Positions 1 to 8,977 of a DNA stretch of 64,000 bases are shown in pieces. Source of the stretch: Aldehydirespirator sp965204415 (GTDB lineage Bacteria; Actinomycetota; Acidimicrobiia; Acidimicrobiales; Aldehydirespiratoraceae). The notes under the pieces were generated by a model that made no database searches, was not told the DNA's origin, and was given only the letters and a program-made list of their open reading frames with translations. The DNA is taken from contig CBDBEL010000004.1 in NCBI GenBank assembly GCA_965204415.1, positions 1,426,001 to 1,490,000 on the forward strand, given 5' to 3'. Position numbers and translations under genes: made by a program. Position 1 is the first letter of the stretch, and the number at the start of each line of letters is the position of its first letter.

Positions 1-90
1 TTCGACCTCCTACGCCGCCCCAGCCATTTCGGAGACACAGCACTAGAGCCGCTGCCGGGTGTTGACCGTCATCAGGGCAGACTCGCCGCC

Positions 91-1305
91 GTGAGCGCGC
101 CGTTGCGTCGCATGGGCGAGAGGGAGTTCGTCCTGCTGATGGGGATATTGACGGGCCTGACCGCGCTTGCCATCGACATCATGCTTCCCGCCTTCGAGCA
201 GATGCGTCCCGCTTTCGGCCTCGATGACGACTCCACCCGGCTGTCGCTCATCGTGACCCTCTACCTCATGGGCGCCGGTGTGGGGCACCTGTTCTACGGG
301 CCCATCGCTGACGCGGTGGGGCGCAAACCCGCGCTGGTCGGTGGCTTGCTGATCTACGGGGCAGCCGCCCTGACGGCGGCGCTGGCCCCGTCGCTCGGCG
401 TTCTCTACGGCGCCCGGTTCGTGTGGGGGCTGGCGGCAGCCGGGCCCCGGGTCCTGACGCAGGCCATCGTGCGCGACCGCTTCGCCGGGACGGCCATGGC
501 CCGGGTGATGACGCTGATCCAGACGGTCTTCTTCATCGCGCCGATCGCGGCCCCGGTGCTGGGCAAGGCCCTGGTGGTCATCGGCTCATGGCGCTGGGTC
601 ATGGCCTTCGGCGTGGTCGCCTCGATGGCGGCGGTTACGTGGTCGGTGCGGCTGGACGAGACCCTCGACCCCGCTCATCGCCGGTCACTGCTGCTGCGGC
701 CGGTGCTGGAGGGCTTCCGCTCGGTGGTGTCCAACCGCACCTCTCTCGGCTACACGCTCATGGTCACCTTCGGCTTCGGGGCGTTCCTGTCCTACCTGGG
801 AAGCACCGAGTTGATCTTCGGCGACGTGTACGACCGCTCGGACTGGTTCGTTCCCTACTTCACCGTCGCGGCCGTGATCGCGGCCGCGGTGGCCTTGACC
901 AGCAATCGCCTGCTGCACCGCGTGAACGCCCGCCAGTTGGCCCTCGGGGCCGGCTGCGGCTTCGCGGCAGCCTCCGCCGGGCTGTTCGCGGTCACGGTCG
1001 CCGGCGACGGCCTGCCCCCGTTCTGGCCGTGGCTGGTGATGTTCAGCCTCTGCAACGCCATTCATGTTGCGGTGTTCCCGTCTGGTTCCACCCTGGCGCT
1101 GGAGCCGATGGGAGCCATGGCGGGCACAGCCGCGTCCGTGCTCGGGGCCAGTACCTGGATGCTGGGGTCGCTGCTGGCCTCGTTCACCGACCGGGCCATC
1201 GACGGCTCGGTGATGCCGATCGGAATCGCCTACTTCGCCTACAGCTCGATCGCCCTGGGGTGCCAGCTCTGGGCCCGGGGCGGCGTGTCACACTCCCAGC
1301 GATAG
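91..1305 (+). CDS. MFS transporter, Bcr/CflA-like drug efflux family
   Basis: The 404-residue protein is almost entirely hydrophobic helices and fits a 12-segment major facilitator. Near residues 65-80 the loop FYGPIADAVGRKPAL is the MFS loop 2-3 signature (G-x3-D-x2-GRK). The overall pattern, beginning with a short basic N-terminus and a first helix containing DIMLPAF, resembles Bcr/CflA proton-driven drug exporters. The start chosen is GTG at 91; no strong Shine-Dalgarno is visible. The gene stands alone, facing the convergent transglutaminase gene. The substrate cannot be read from the sequence. Confidence 0.85.
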   Translation: MSAPLRRMGEREFVLLMGILTGLTALAIDIMLPAFEQMRPAFGLDDDSTRLSLIVTLYLMGAGVGHLFYGPIADAVGRKPALVGGLLIYGAAALTAALAPSLGVLYGARFVWGLAAAGPRVLTQAIVRDRFAGTAMARVMTLIQTVFFIAPIAAPVLGKALVVIGSWRWVMAFGVVASMAAVTWSVRLDETLDPAHRRSLLLRPVLEGFRSVVSNRTSLGYTLMVTFGFGAFLSYLGSTELIFGDVYDRSDWFVPYFTVAAVIAAAVALTSNRLLHRVNARQLALGAGCGFAAASAGLFAVTVAGDGLPPFWPWLVMFSLCNAIHVAVFPSGSTLALEPMGAMAGTAASVLGASTWMLGSLLASFTDRAIDGSVMPIGIAYFAYSSIALGCQLWARGGVSHSQR

Positions 1306-1444
1306 GCGGCCCCGGCCTCTGGGCATGACCGGCGCAGGAAGGCACCGACCCGACCCATGTCCAGCCGTCCTGGCCAGGACTCGTGACCGAGACGGCACAC
1401 CTCGCTCGGCGCTGACAGGCCCGACCGTCGGGCAGTCGGCAGGA

Positions 1445-2416
1445 TCACTGCTGTTGCTGGCTCTGCTGATGGCGCCAGTTCGGGGGCGGCGGCGCGGCCA
1501 CCTCAGCCCGCGCCGGCCGAGGCCCGCCGACCGGGTTCAAGAGCTGACCGTCGACCTGCCGTCCGATCATCACCTCGGCATCCACCTTCGCGGTGCCCGA
1601 GCCGGTGAAGGCGCCCCGCACCGGCGGCACGTCGCCGTAGTCTCGGCCGCGGCCGATCACCACGTGGCGCTCACCGACCTCACCTCCGTTGGTCGGGTCG
1701 AGGGCCCACCAGCCCCATCCGGGCAGGGCCGCCTCGATCCAGGCGTGGGTCTGCACGCTCACCACCTCGGAGCTCTCGGCGTCCAGCGCGGTCTCGTCGG
1801 CGGCGAACAGGTACCCGGACACGTAGCGGGCCGGGATGCCCACGCTGCGCAGCATCCCGGTCGCCAGATGCGCGAAGTCCTGGCACACGCCCGCACCGCC
1901 CTCCAGCACCTCGGTGAGCGTGACGCCAATGTCGGTGACGCCCTGCCGGTAGGCCAGAGCCCCCCTGACGTCGGCTACCACTGCTTGGACCATGTCCTGA
2001 ACCGCCGACGCTCCTTCGACCGCCGACGCGGCCCGCCGATCGACGGCGTCGCCACTGGCCCATTCCACGTGCTGGGACGGGGCCAGGAACTCCAGGTGAG
2101 CTATCTGGAAGTCGTTGTCGGCCAACATGGCGGCAGTCACGTCCTCGCCCGGCCCCGGGCGCGGCACGGTCTCCACCGTGGCTTCAGCCAACAGCTCCAG
2201 CTCGGTGTGGGGCGTGCGGATGCCGAGGTACTCGACCGTCGTGCCCCAGTAGTCGGGCACCGGGAGCACCTGGACTTGAGGCCGAGATGTCAACTGGTAT
2301 GACAGCACCTGCTGGTGCTCGTCGTGGAGGGGCCGCACCCGCACCTCGTTCTGCGACTCGGTAACAGCCTCCGAGTAGCGGAAATGCATCCTGTACGCGA
2401 TCCCCAGCCTCATCAT
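1445..2416 (-). CDS. Transglutaminase-like cysteine protease domain protein
   Basis: This is a 323-residue protein with an N-terminal beta-rich bacterial transglutaminase N domain (about residues 1-90) and a transglutaminase core. The catalytic triad is visible as Cys178 (in GVCQDFAH), His224 (in QTHAWIEA) and Asp240 (in WALDPTNG). Its ATG overlaps the stop of the alpha-E gene (ATGA at 2413-2416), indicating translational coupling. Transglutaminase, alpha-E and circularly permuted ATP-grasp proteins form a recurrent bacterial gene trio, proposed from comparative genomics to make or process an isopeptide-linked peptide. The substrate is unknown. Confidence in the fold is high and in the role low. 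Confidence 0.9.
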   Translation of the reverse strand: MMRLGIAYRMHFRYSEAVTESQNEVRVRPLHDEHQQVLSYQLTSRPQVQVLPVPDYWGTTVEYLGIRTPHTELELLAEATVETVPRPGPGEDVTAAMLADNDFQIAHLEFLAPSQHVEWASGDAVDRRAASAVEGASAVQDMVQAVVADVRGALAYRQGVTDIGVTLTEVLEGGAGVCQDFAHLATGMLRSVGIPARYVSGYLFAADETALDAESSEVVSVQTHAWIEAALPGWGWWALDPTNGGEVGERHVVIGRGRDYGDVPPVRGAFTGSGTAKVDAEVMIGRQVDGQLLNPVGGPRPARAEVAAPPPPNWRHQQSQQQQ

Positions 2417-3387
2417 GCACCCTCATCCGCATGACCGGGGCGGACGTACTGGGAGCGCACGGTGGCCATGGCCAGCGGCGGCACGATGCCCGTGTGCACT
2501 TCGCCGGCCAGATCCATGAACTGGGTCAGGAGGTCTCTCAGCGCCGGCACCGGCGCGGCGGCCATGGCCTCCTCGATCTCGCCGAGTTCCAGGCGTGCTC
2601 GCAGCAGGGCGGCCTTGCGGCGGGGGCGGTCCAGGGCCGCGGCGGTGGACGCCAGGCCCGTGAGGCACTCCTCAGCACGGTCGAGGCACGACAGCACCGA
2701 GCGGGGCAGGTCCTTGGCGTGCAGCAGGTAGCGCACCACGCTGTCGAAGTCGGGAGCGTTGCCGTGCTGGCGGTGGTAGGCCTGCAGCGAGCTGGTGAGG
2801 CGCAGCATCCGGGTGGCGTCCATCACGCCGCGGGAGTCGGCGTGGCTCGCCTCGAGCAGGCCCACGGTGAAGATCGACCGTTCCAGCATCCGCCCCAGGA
2901 CTGCGAAGGCATGGCCCTCGTCGCGCCTCATGCCCTCGTTCAGGATGCCGGAGATGGCCAGGCACGCCCGGCGGACCATCAGCAGGACCTCGTGGAGCCC
3001 GCTCGGCGCGGCGTCGGCGTGGCCCAGGAACGGGAAGCGCAGGTACAGGCCGTTGGCTTCCTCCCACAGCTCGATCGGGATGCGGTCCCTGACCGTTCGC
3101 AGGTTCTCGCGGACCGCGGTCACAGCCGACACCACCGAGCCCGGGTTGTCGCTGTCCGACAGCAGGAAGGCGATCAGCTGCGGCTGGCTCTCCAGCGGCC
3201 CCACCGCCTCCAGCTCATCCTGGAGGCCGAGCGTCCTGACGAGCAGCTCGCCCTCGGCGGTGGCCTCGCCGGGGCGCAGGTGGGTGATCGAGTTGGCTGC
3301 GTAGCTCAGGCACCTGGAGGTGTTCTCGGCCCGCTCCAGGTAGCGGCCCGCCCACAGCAGCGACTCGGCGTGACGGGCCAGGATCAC
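2413..3387 (-). CDS. Alpha-E domain protein (DUF403)
   Basis: This is a 324-residue, mostly helical protein opening with LARHAESLLWAGRYLERAENTSR, which matches the start of the alpha-E (DUF403) family. The family has no established enzymatic activity and is almost always encoded beside a circularly permuted ATP-grasp and a transglutaminase, as here. The start is GTG at 3387, 34 nt after the ATP-grasp stop, and the end overlaps the transglutaminase start. It is likely the middle gene of a three-gene operon read from about 4900 down to 1445. Confidence 0.88.
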   Translation of the reverse strand: MILARHAESLLWAGRYLERAENTSRCLSYAANSITHLRPGEATAEGELLVRTLGLQDELEAVGPLESQPQLIAFLLSDSDNPGSVVSAVTAVRENLRTVRDRIPIELWEEANGLYLRFPFLGHADAAPSGLHEVLLMVRRACLAISGILNEGMRRDEGHAFAVLGRMLERSIFTVGLLEASHADSRGVMDATRMLRLTSSLQAYHRQHGNAPDFDSVVRYLLHAKDLPRSVLSCLDRAEECLTGLASTAAALDRPRRKAALLRARLELGEIEEAMAAAPVPALRDLLTQFMDLAGEVHTGIVPPLAMATVRSQYVRPGHADEGA

Positions 3388-3421
3388 GGCGCCGCCCGGA
3401 ACAAGTGTCTGACCGCCCGAA

Positions 3422-4897
3422 TCACGACGTCTCGGGGGCCAAGACCCAGGTGTCCTTGGAGCCGCCGCCCTGGGAGGAGTTCACGATCAGCGACCCTCGC
3501 CGCATGGCCACCCGGGTGAGCCCGCCGGGGAACACCTGGGTCCGCTCGCCGGTCAGCACGAAGGGCCGCAGGTCGAGATGGCGGGGCTCGAGCCGGTCCT
3601 CGGCCAGGGCGGGCAGCGTGGACAGCTGCACCAGTTCCTGGACGATCCAGTTGCGGGGCTCGGCCTGTATGGTCTTCCGGGCCTCGTCGAGCTCCTGCTC
3701 GGCGGCGTGGGGACCGATCAGCACGCCGTAGCCGCCGGACTCGCCGACCGGCTTGGCCACCAGCTCGTCCAGCCGGGCCAGGGCCTCGGAGCGCTGGTCG
3801 GGATCCCACATCATGTAGGTGGGCACGTTGTCGATGATCGGCTCCTCGCCCAGGTAGTACCGGATCAGCTCGGGCACGTACGGATAGACGCCCTTGTCGT
3901 CGACGACGCCGTTGCCGAGGGCGTTGCACACCGTCACCGTCCCGGCCCGCAGCGCGCTGAGCAGCCCCGGCACGCCCAGCGTCGAGTCGGGCCGGAAGGC
4001 CACCGGGTCGAGGAAGTCGTCGTCGATGCGCCGGTAGATCACGTCCACCTTGACCAGCCCCTCGATGGTGCGGGAGTAGACGGTGTGGTCGTCGACCACC
4101 AGGTCGCGGCCCTCAACCAGTTCGACACCCATCGAGCGGGCCAGGAAGGCGTGCTCGAAGTAGGCCGAGTTGAAGATGCCCGGCGTCAGCACCACGATGC
4201 GGGGGGAGTCGTTCCCGTCGGGCGCCATCGAGTCCAGCGTCGAGCGCAGCATCCGGCCGTACTGCTCGGTGGGCTCCACCGGATGGTCGTAGAACAGCCA
4301 GCTGCAGGCCTTGGCCATGGCCGCCCGGTTCTCGATCACATAGGAGATGCCGCTGGGGCTGCGCAGGTTGTCCTCCAGCACCCGGTAGCGGCCGTCGGCC
4401 GCCCGGACCACGTCGATCCCCGCGATGTTGCAGTGCGCGGAGTGGGGCACCCGGATGCCGACGGCGTTGCGCTCGAAGCCCTGCGAGGACACGACCAGCC
4501 ATCGGGGCACCACGCCGTCCGCAATTGCCGCGCCCTCGCCGTTGTACAGGTCCCCCAGGAAGGAGTTGAGGGCTGCCACCCTCTGGCTCAGCCCCCGGGA
4601 GAGCTCGTCCCACTCGGCTGCGGCGATGATCCGGGGGAACAGGTCCATGGGCCAGATGCGCTCGGTCCCCTCCTCCTCGCTGTAGACGGTGAAGGTGATC
4701 CCCTGGCGGCGGAACTCGTCGGCGACGAGGTTCTCGAGTCGCTTCACCTCGCTGAGGTCGAGCTCGCGGAACCGCTCGACAATGCGGCTGTAGGTGCCCC
4801 TGACGGATCCGTCGGCGTCGAACGCCTCGTCGAACGCGCCGCCCGGCTGGTACCGGTCGAGCAGCCCGGTCCGGATCTCAGACGAGGCATCTACCAC
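3422..4897 (-). CDS. Circularly permuted ATP-grasp protein (DUF404/DUF407)
   Basis: The 491-residue protein contains the diagnostic segments of the circularly permuted ATP-grasp family: the N-terminal LLDRYQPGGAFDEAFDADG, the central NIAGIDVVRAADGRYRVLEDN and SPSGISYVIENR, and the C-terminal VNSSQGGGSKDTWVL. I place the start at GTG 4897 because homology begins a few residues downstream; the open frame upstream lies antisense to the dienelactone hydrolase and is not homologous. Members are predicted amide- or peptide-bond-forming ligases acting with alpha-E and transglutaminase partners. It is the first gene of that operon and is divergent from the dienelactone hydrolase. Confidence 0.9.
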   Translation of the reverse strand: MVDASSEIRTGLLDRYQPGGAFDEAFDADGSVRGTYSRIVERFRELDLSEVKRLENLVADEFRRQGITFTVYSEEEGTERIWPMDLFPRIIAAAEWDELSRGLSQRVAALNSFLGDLYNGEGAAIADGVVPRWLVVSSQGFERNAVGIRVPHSAHCNIAGIDVVRAADGRYRVLEDNLRSPSGISYVIENRAAMAKACSWLFYDHPVEPTEQYGRMLRSTLDSMAPDGNDSPRIVVLTPGIFNSAYFEHAFLARSMGVELVEGRDLVVDDHTVYSRTIEGLVKVDVIYRRIDDDFLDPVAFRPDSTLGVPGLLSALRAGTVTVCNALGNGVVDDKGVYPYVPELIRYYLGEEPIIDNVPTYMMWDPDQRSEALARLDELVAKPVGESGGYGVLIGPHAAEQELDEARKTIQAEPRNWIVQELVQLSTLPALAEDRLEPRHLDLRPFVLTGERTQVFPGGLTRVAMRRGSLIVNSSQGGGSKDTWVLAPETS

Positions 4898-5104
4898 GGC
4901 AGACCATCGTAGATCACAGCCCCGGCTGGACAGGGACCGCGGACCGCGTGCGGGGCGGCCTGTCAGCCCGCAGCTTTGGCCTGCTCGAAGATCCCGCCGC
5001 CGGTCGGCGCCGGGGTGCGACGATAGCCGCGGATGTCCTTCCGGACCGCTCAGGTACCGATGGAGGCCGATGCCCGACCGGAAGCGCCGGATAGCTTGCC
5101 TTCC

Positions 5105-5875
5105 ATGAAGCATTCTGAAGTCCGCGAATCGATCCTCGAGACGGTGAGCGACGGCGAGCCGATGGCTGTGCCCCGAATGGGGCCTGCGTCGGGCGGCCCG
5201 CATCCGCTGATCGTCATGTTCATGGACAAGCCCGGAATCCGCGAGGCCCTGCATGTGTTCGGGCGGCGCCTCGCGAGCCACGGCTACGACGTGATCCTCC
5301 CGGACCTCTACCACCGCCACGGTCGGATGATCGGCTACGGCCCGAAGGAGTTGGCCGCCAACCCCGGTGCCGGCGACCAACTGATGGAGCTGTTGTTCTC
5401 GCTCACCGACGAGGGCATCCAGAACGACCTCGACGCGGCCCTGGAGGCGGTGGCCGCCGACCGGCCGGCAGGGTCGGGGTCGCCCGCTGGCTGCATCGGT
5501 TTCTGCCTCGGCGCCCGGGCCGTGTTCCGCACCATGATGCGCCTGCCCGAGCAGTTCACCGCGGGCGCGATGTGGCATCCGTCGTTCCTCGTGGACGATG
5601 AGGCCGACTCACCCCATCTCACCGCCGCTGAACTGGCCGGATCGCTCTACGCAGGCTTCGGGGAGGCCGACCAGATGATGACCGTGGCCAGCATGAGGCC
5701 CTTCATCGACGCGGTGTCCGCCCTCGGCGAGCGGGTCATCGTCGACATCCTCCCCGGGGCGGACCACGCCTACACCTGGCCTGACGCGCCCACGTACAAC
5801 GAGGCCGCCGCGGAGCGGGCCTGGTCCCAGACGCTGGCTCTGTTCGGTGAGGTGCTCAACCCCGAGCGTGGTTGA
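5105..5875 (+). CDS. Dienelactone hydrolase family protein
   Basis: The 256-residue alpha/beta hydrolase has the dienelactone hydrolase layout: HPLIVMFMDKPGIREAL near the N-terminus, the nucleophile elbow GCIGFCLGAR (Cys in the place of the Ser found in other hydrolases), and the C-terminal His in GADHAYTWP. Substrates in the family range from chlorinated dienelactones to simple esters. The start at ATG 5105 was chosen because homology begins there; in-frame starts at 5060 and 5033 lack a better ribosome site. Its end overlaps the start of the next gene, so the two probably form one operon. Confidence 0.87.
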   Translation: MKHSEVRESILETVSDGEPMAVPRMGPASGGPHPLIVMFMDKPGIREALHVFGRRLASHGYDVILPDLYHRHGRMIGYGPKELAANPGAGDQLMELLFSLTDEGIQNDLDAALEAVAADRPAGSGSPAGCIGFCLGARAVFRTMMRLPEQFTAGAMWHPSFLVDDEADSPHLTAAELAGSLYAGFGEADQMMTVASMRPFIDAVSALGERVIVDILPGADHAYTWPDAPTYNEAAAERAWSQTLALFGEVLNPERG

Positions 5876-7022
5876 CCCCGCCGTCAAGTTCCAGACCGTC
5901 GACGACCTGCGTCGGCGGGCCCGGCGCCGTACTCCCCGCTTCGCCTGGGAGTACCTCGACAGCGGTGAGGGTGACGAGCGGGCCAGGGACCGCAACGCCG
6001 AGTCCCTGCAGCGGGTGTTGCTGACCCCGCAGTTCTTCAAGGGCAAGCTGGAGCCCGACATCAGCACCGAGCTCTTCGGGGTGCGCTACTCGCTGCCGGT
6101 AGGGATCGCTCCCATGGGCTTGACCGGATTGATGTGGCCCGGTGCGGATGTAGCCCTGGCCGATACCGCGGCCCGCTGCAGCATCCCCCTGGTGGCCAGC
6201 ACGGTGAACACAGCCGATGTGTCGGTGTTGGGGCCGCGAACCCAGGGCATGGGCTGGTTCCAGCTCTACCCCCCGAGGGACACCGACGTCCGTGATGACC
6301 TGCTGGATCGGGCGCACCAGGCCGGATTCAACGTCCTGGTGGTCACCGCCGACGTCCCGGCTCGTGCCCGTCGGGAGCGCCAGACCCGCGAGAGGGTCTC
6401 GATGCCGCCCCGGATTACACCCCGCCATGTGACCCAAGCTGCGCTGAGACCAGCTTGGACCCTCGGACTGCTGCGCAACGGCCTGCCCCGATTCCACACC
6501 TTGGAGCGCTACGTGGACCGGGCGACGCTCCGGCAGCTGGCCGGCTTCGTGGGGGCCAGCCTGGGCGGCACCCTGTCGTGGGACTACCTAGCCGAGACCT
6601 GCGACCTGTGGCCTGGGCCGGTGGTTGTCAAGGGGATCCTGCACCCCGACGACGCGGCGCGCTGCGTAGACACAGGCGCTGACGCAGTAGTGGTTTCCAA
6701 CCACGGCGGCCGCCAACTCGACGCCGCGCCCGCCGCGATCGAGGCCCTCGGCCCCATCGTGGAACGCATCGGTGGCCGGGTGCCGGTGCTGTTCGACGGC
6801 GGCGTCCGCAGCGGCCTGGACATCGCCCGGGCGCTAGCCCTCGGCGCGGACTTCACGTTTACAGGGCGATCGTTCATGTACGGCCTCTGCGCCCTGGGCT
6901 CCGGGGGAGCCGAGTTCGTCGCGTCGATGTTCGAGCAGCAGCTCACCAGCGTCATGCACCAACTCGGCTGCGAGCAGTTGGAGGAACTGCGCGACCGCGA
7001 CCCCCGCTTCGCGCCCGCCTGA
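5868..7022 (+). CDS. FMN-dependent alpha-hydroxy-acid oxidase/dehydrogenase (lactate family)
   Basis: The protein of about 384 residues is an (S)-2-hydroxy-acid dehydrogenase TIM barrel. It opens with the family segment TVDDLRRRARRRTPRFAWEYLDSG, has the FMN-binding stretch PVGIAPMGLTGLMWPGAD, and carries the active-site block VVSNHGGRQLDAAPA with catalytic His and substrate-binding Arg. FMN phosphate-binding residues follow in DGGVRSGLDIARALALGA. The GTG at 5868 overlaps the upstream stop; a GTG at 5847 in the same frame is an alternative. L-lactate, glycolate or mandelate are all possible substrates. Confidence 0.9.
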   Translation: MVDPAVKFQTVDDLRRRARRRTPRFAWEYLDSGEGDERARDRNAESLQRVLLTPQFFKGKLEPDISTELFGVRYSLPVGIAPMGLTGLMWPGADVALADTAARCSIPLVASTVNTADVSVLGPRTQGMGWFQLYPPRDTDVRDDLLDRAHQAGFNVLVVTADVPARARRERQTRERVSMPPRITPRHVTQAALRPAWTLGLLRNGLPRFHTLERYVDRATLRQLAGFVGASLGGTLSWDYLAETCDLWPGPVVVKGILHPDDAARCVDTGADAVVVSNHGGRQLDAAPAAIEALGPIVERIGGRVPVLFDGGVRSGLDIARALALGADFTFTGRSFMYGLCALGSGGAEFVASMFEQQLTSVMHQLGCEQLEELRDRDPRFAPA

Positions 7023-7026
7023 AGCC

Positions 7027-7176
7027 ATGTTGAGATTCGCCGAGGAGATCCTCCTGCTCCTGCTGCGCGACGACAGCGGCAGGTTCGTCGCGGTGCCAGG
7101 CACCGCGCTCGACAACCGCGCCGTCGCCGCCGCCGCAGTCGCAAGGGGCGAGAGCGCGCCGGGAAGCTCGGACTGA
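7027..7176 (+). pseudogene. GPP34 (Golgi phosphoprotein 3-like) N-terminal fragment
   Basis: A 49-codon frame starting at ATG 7027, 4 nt after the oxidase stop, encodes MLRFAEEILLLLLRDDSGRF followed by a short VPGTALDNRAVAAAAVARG segment. This matches the first helix-strand unit of bacterial GPP34 proteins, which normally run to about 200-230 residues. The rest of the domain is missing, so this is a truncated remnant rather than a working phosphoinositide-binding protein. Recognition is by eye, over a short stretch. Confidence 0.5.
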
Positions 7177-7343
7177 ACCGGAGCTACGCGATCCGCACCC
7201 TCATGTGGGAAGCCGCCGACCGCGCCGACGTCGACCCCCGACACGTGCCGACTCGCGTTGTCGCCCCCGCATGCGATGGTGTCGTCGGCTCTGATGGCGC
7301 ACGAATGCTACAAACCAGCGGCGACGGCCTTGTATTTCGGGGG

Positions 7344-8234
7344 TTACAGGCCGAGGGCTCGTGTGAGGAAGGTGGCCATCTGGGCCCGGGTGACGGAGTC
7401 GTCGGGGCAGTAGCGCAGCGGCGCGGTGGCGCAGCCCCCGGTGATTCCGGCGGCACCGACAGCGTCGATGTTGGCGGCGTGAACGCTGTCGGGGTCGACG
7501 TCGGCGAAGCCAGCGGCACCGACAGCGGGTCGCAGGCCGAGGGCTCGTGTGAGGAAGGTGGCCATCTGGGCCCGGGTGACGGAGTCGTCGGGGCAGTAGC
7601 GCAGCGGCGCGGTGGCGCAGCCCCCGGTGATTCCGGCGGCACCGACAGCGTCGATGTTGGCGGCGTGAACGCTGTCGGGGTCGACGTCGGCGAAGCCAGC
7701 GGCACCGACAGCGGGTCGCAGGCCGAGGGCTCGTGTGAGGAAGGTGGCCATCTGGGCCCGGGTGACGGAGTCGTCGGGGCAGTAGCGCAGCGGCGCGGTG
7801 GCGCAGCCCCCGGTGATTCCGGCGGCACCGACAGCGTCGATGTTGGCGGCGTGAACGCTGTCGGGGTCGACGTCGGCGAAGCCAGCGGCACCGACAGCGT
7901 CGATGTTTGGCGGCGTGGACGCTGTCGGGGTCGACGTCGGCGTCGATGTTGCCGGCACCGACAGCGTCGATGTTGGCGGCGTGGACGCTGTCGGGGTCGA
8001 CGTCGGCGTCGATGTTGGCGGCACCGACAGCGTCGATGTTGGCGGCGTGGACGCTGTCGGGGTCGACGTCGGCGTCGATGTTGCCGGCTCGGCGAAGCCA
8101 GCGGCACCTACGGCGGGTTCTTCGGGCTGTGGCGCCGCGCCGGGAGCGACGACCAACAGCGCGGCGACGACCAACAGCGCGGCGAGGACCAACAGCACGG
8201 CGACGACCAACAGTTCGGCGGCGGGGGAGTGCAT
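7344..8234 (-). CDS. Secreted SLH (S-layer homology) repeat protein with Thr/Ser/Pro linker
   Basis: The 296-residue product starts with a hydrophobic signal or anchor segment (about residues 8-30), then a Thr/Ser/Pro-rich low-complexity linker of roughly three 22-residue units, then three almost identical 62-residue SLH domains ending at residue 296. Each SLH has FADVDPDSVHAANIDAVG, AAGITGGC, YCPDDSVTRAQMATFL and TRALGL. SLH triplets usually anchor proteins to the cell wall or S-layer. There is no other functional domain, so this may be a truncated gene or a small wall-attached repeat protein. The linker is the same repeat DNA read in another frame (see findings). The repeats make several other frames open; I chose this one because it gives a signal peptide plus intact SLH domains. 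Confidence 0.7.
   Translation of the reverse strand: MHSPAAELLVVAVLLVLAALLVVAALLVVAPGAAPQPEEPAVGAAGFAEPATSTPTSTPTASTPPTSTLSVPPTSTPTSTPTASTPPTSTLSVPATSTPTSTPTASTPPNIDAVGAAGFADVDPDSVHAANIDAVGAAGITGGCATAPLRYCPDDSVTRAQMATFLTRALGLRPAVGAAGFADVDPDSVHAANIDAVGAAGITGGCATAPLRYCPDDSVTRAQMATFLTRALGLRPAVGAAGFADVDPDSVHAANIDAVGAAGITGGCATAPLRYCPDDSVTRAQMATFLTRALGL
7347..7904. repeat. Three tandem 186-bp repeats (SLH domains)
   Basis: Copies begin at 7347, 7533 and 7719, and I see no differences between them over the stretches compared. Each encodes one 62-residue SLH domain on the minus strand. The near-perfect identity points to recent duplication or ongoing recombination. Confidence 0.92.
7887..8086. repeat. 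Tandem 66-bp repeats coding the Thr/Ser/Pro linker
   Basis: Units start at 7887, 7954 and 8020, with period 66 except for one extra T in a TTT run at 7906-7908. Each unit is a shortened version of the SLH-flanking sequence. In the frame of the SLH protein it is read as a Thr/Ser/Pro-rich linker; in the next frame it would read NIDADVDPDSVHAANIDAVG, the SLH consensus. Confidence 0.85.
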
Positions 8235-8373
8235 ATGGTGTGCTCCACAATCACGATATCGGGTGCATGAGGCTACTAGCTAGACTCAGACAAGTGCCCG
8301 GCAGCCAGGCTACAAAGAGTCGCGCGGGGGCTAGTGTCCTGTCGGGCTCGCTCGAAGAGGAAGCCCGCTTGCT

Positions 8374-8616
8374 CTAGCCGTCGGACAGCAGCGCGGACAC
8401 GGTGCCGACGCTGTCGATCTCGGCCGAGAGCTCGTCGTCGGCGCTCAGCGGCAGCATCCCGCAGAGCGAGCCGGTCATGATGCACTCCCCGGCCCGTAGC
8501 GGGGTGCCGCTCCGGCTCATGGCGTCGGCCAGCCACAGCACCGAGTTGAGCGGGTTGCCCAGACAGGCCGCCCCGTCGCCGGTGGCGGCCGCCTCGCCGT
8601 TGACGGTCACGGCTGC
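8374..8616 (-). pseudogene. Displaced 3' fragment of a 2-keto-4-pentenoate hydratase gene
   Basis: The minus-strand translation VNGEAAATGDGAACLGNPLN through MTGSLCGMLPLSADDELSAEIDSVGTVSALL matches the last 75 or so residues of the intact hydratase gene at 15108-15899 almost residue for residue. The DNA is clearly homologous with scattered substitutions. Homology stops abruptly near 8616, upstream of which the frame is unrelated. The fragment lacks the metal-binding and N-terminal parts, so it cannot be functional. It marks the left edge of the defence island. Confidence 0.85.
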
Positions 8617-8977
8617 ACGGGTCATGTCGCGACACCGGCTCAACGTCGTCACCCTTGAACTGCTCGCCGCAGTCCTGGTCCATGGCGGTTTCCGCGCGGC
8701 GTCCACGCCGCTTGCCGCACGCCCCTTCACCCCCAGACGGCGTGGTACTCCACGTCCACCGTTGAGCAGTTGAAGCGCTGCGACGTTAGGCAGCTCTCAC
8801 CGACCCCGAACCGAGATACCGCTGAAGTCTCACACAGCAAGCCTCCGACACCCGTCGGTGGGAGCGCATGTTGGCGTCCACGATGTGAAGCCGCCAAGGC
8901 CAGCAGACCCGGATAGACGCAGACTGCGGACCGCCGTGGCATCCTGACGGCAATCTTCGCGAGGTGAAGGAGCGACG
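8617..8977. other. Gene-free left border of the defence island
   Basis: No convincing gene is visible between the truncated hydratase fragment and the McrB-like start. It presumably carries the promoter of the mcrBC-like operon. The only clear signal is the Shine-Dalgarno AAGGAG at about 8965-8970 just before ATG 8978. Confidence 0.5.

Noticed and set aside
7201..8270. Alternative long frames on both strands across the 7.2-8.3 kb repeats
   Set aside because: Tandem repeats whose lengths are multiples of three keep several frames open; only the frame ending at 7344 gives a signal peptide and intact SLH domains.
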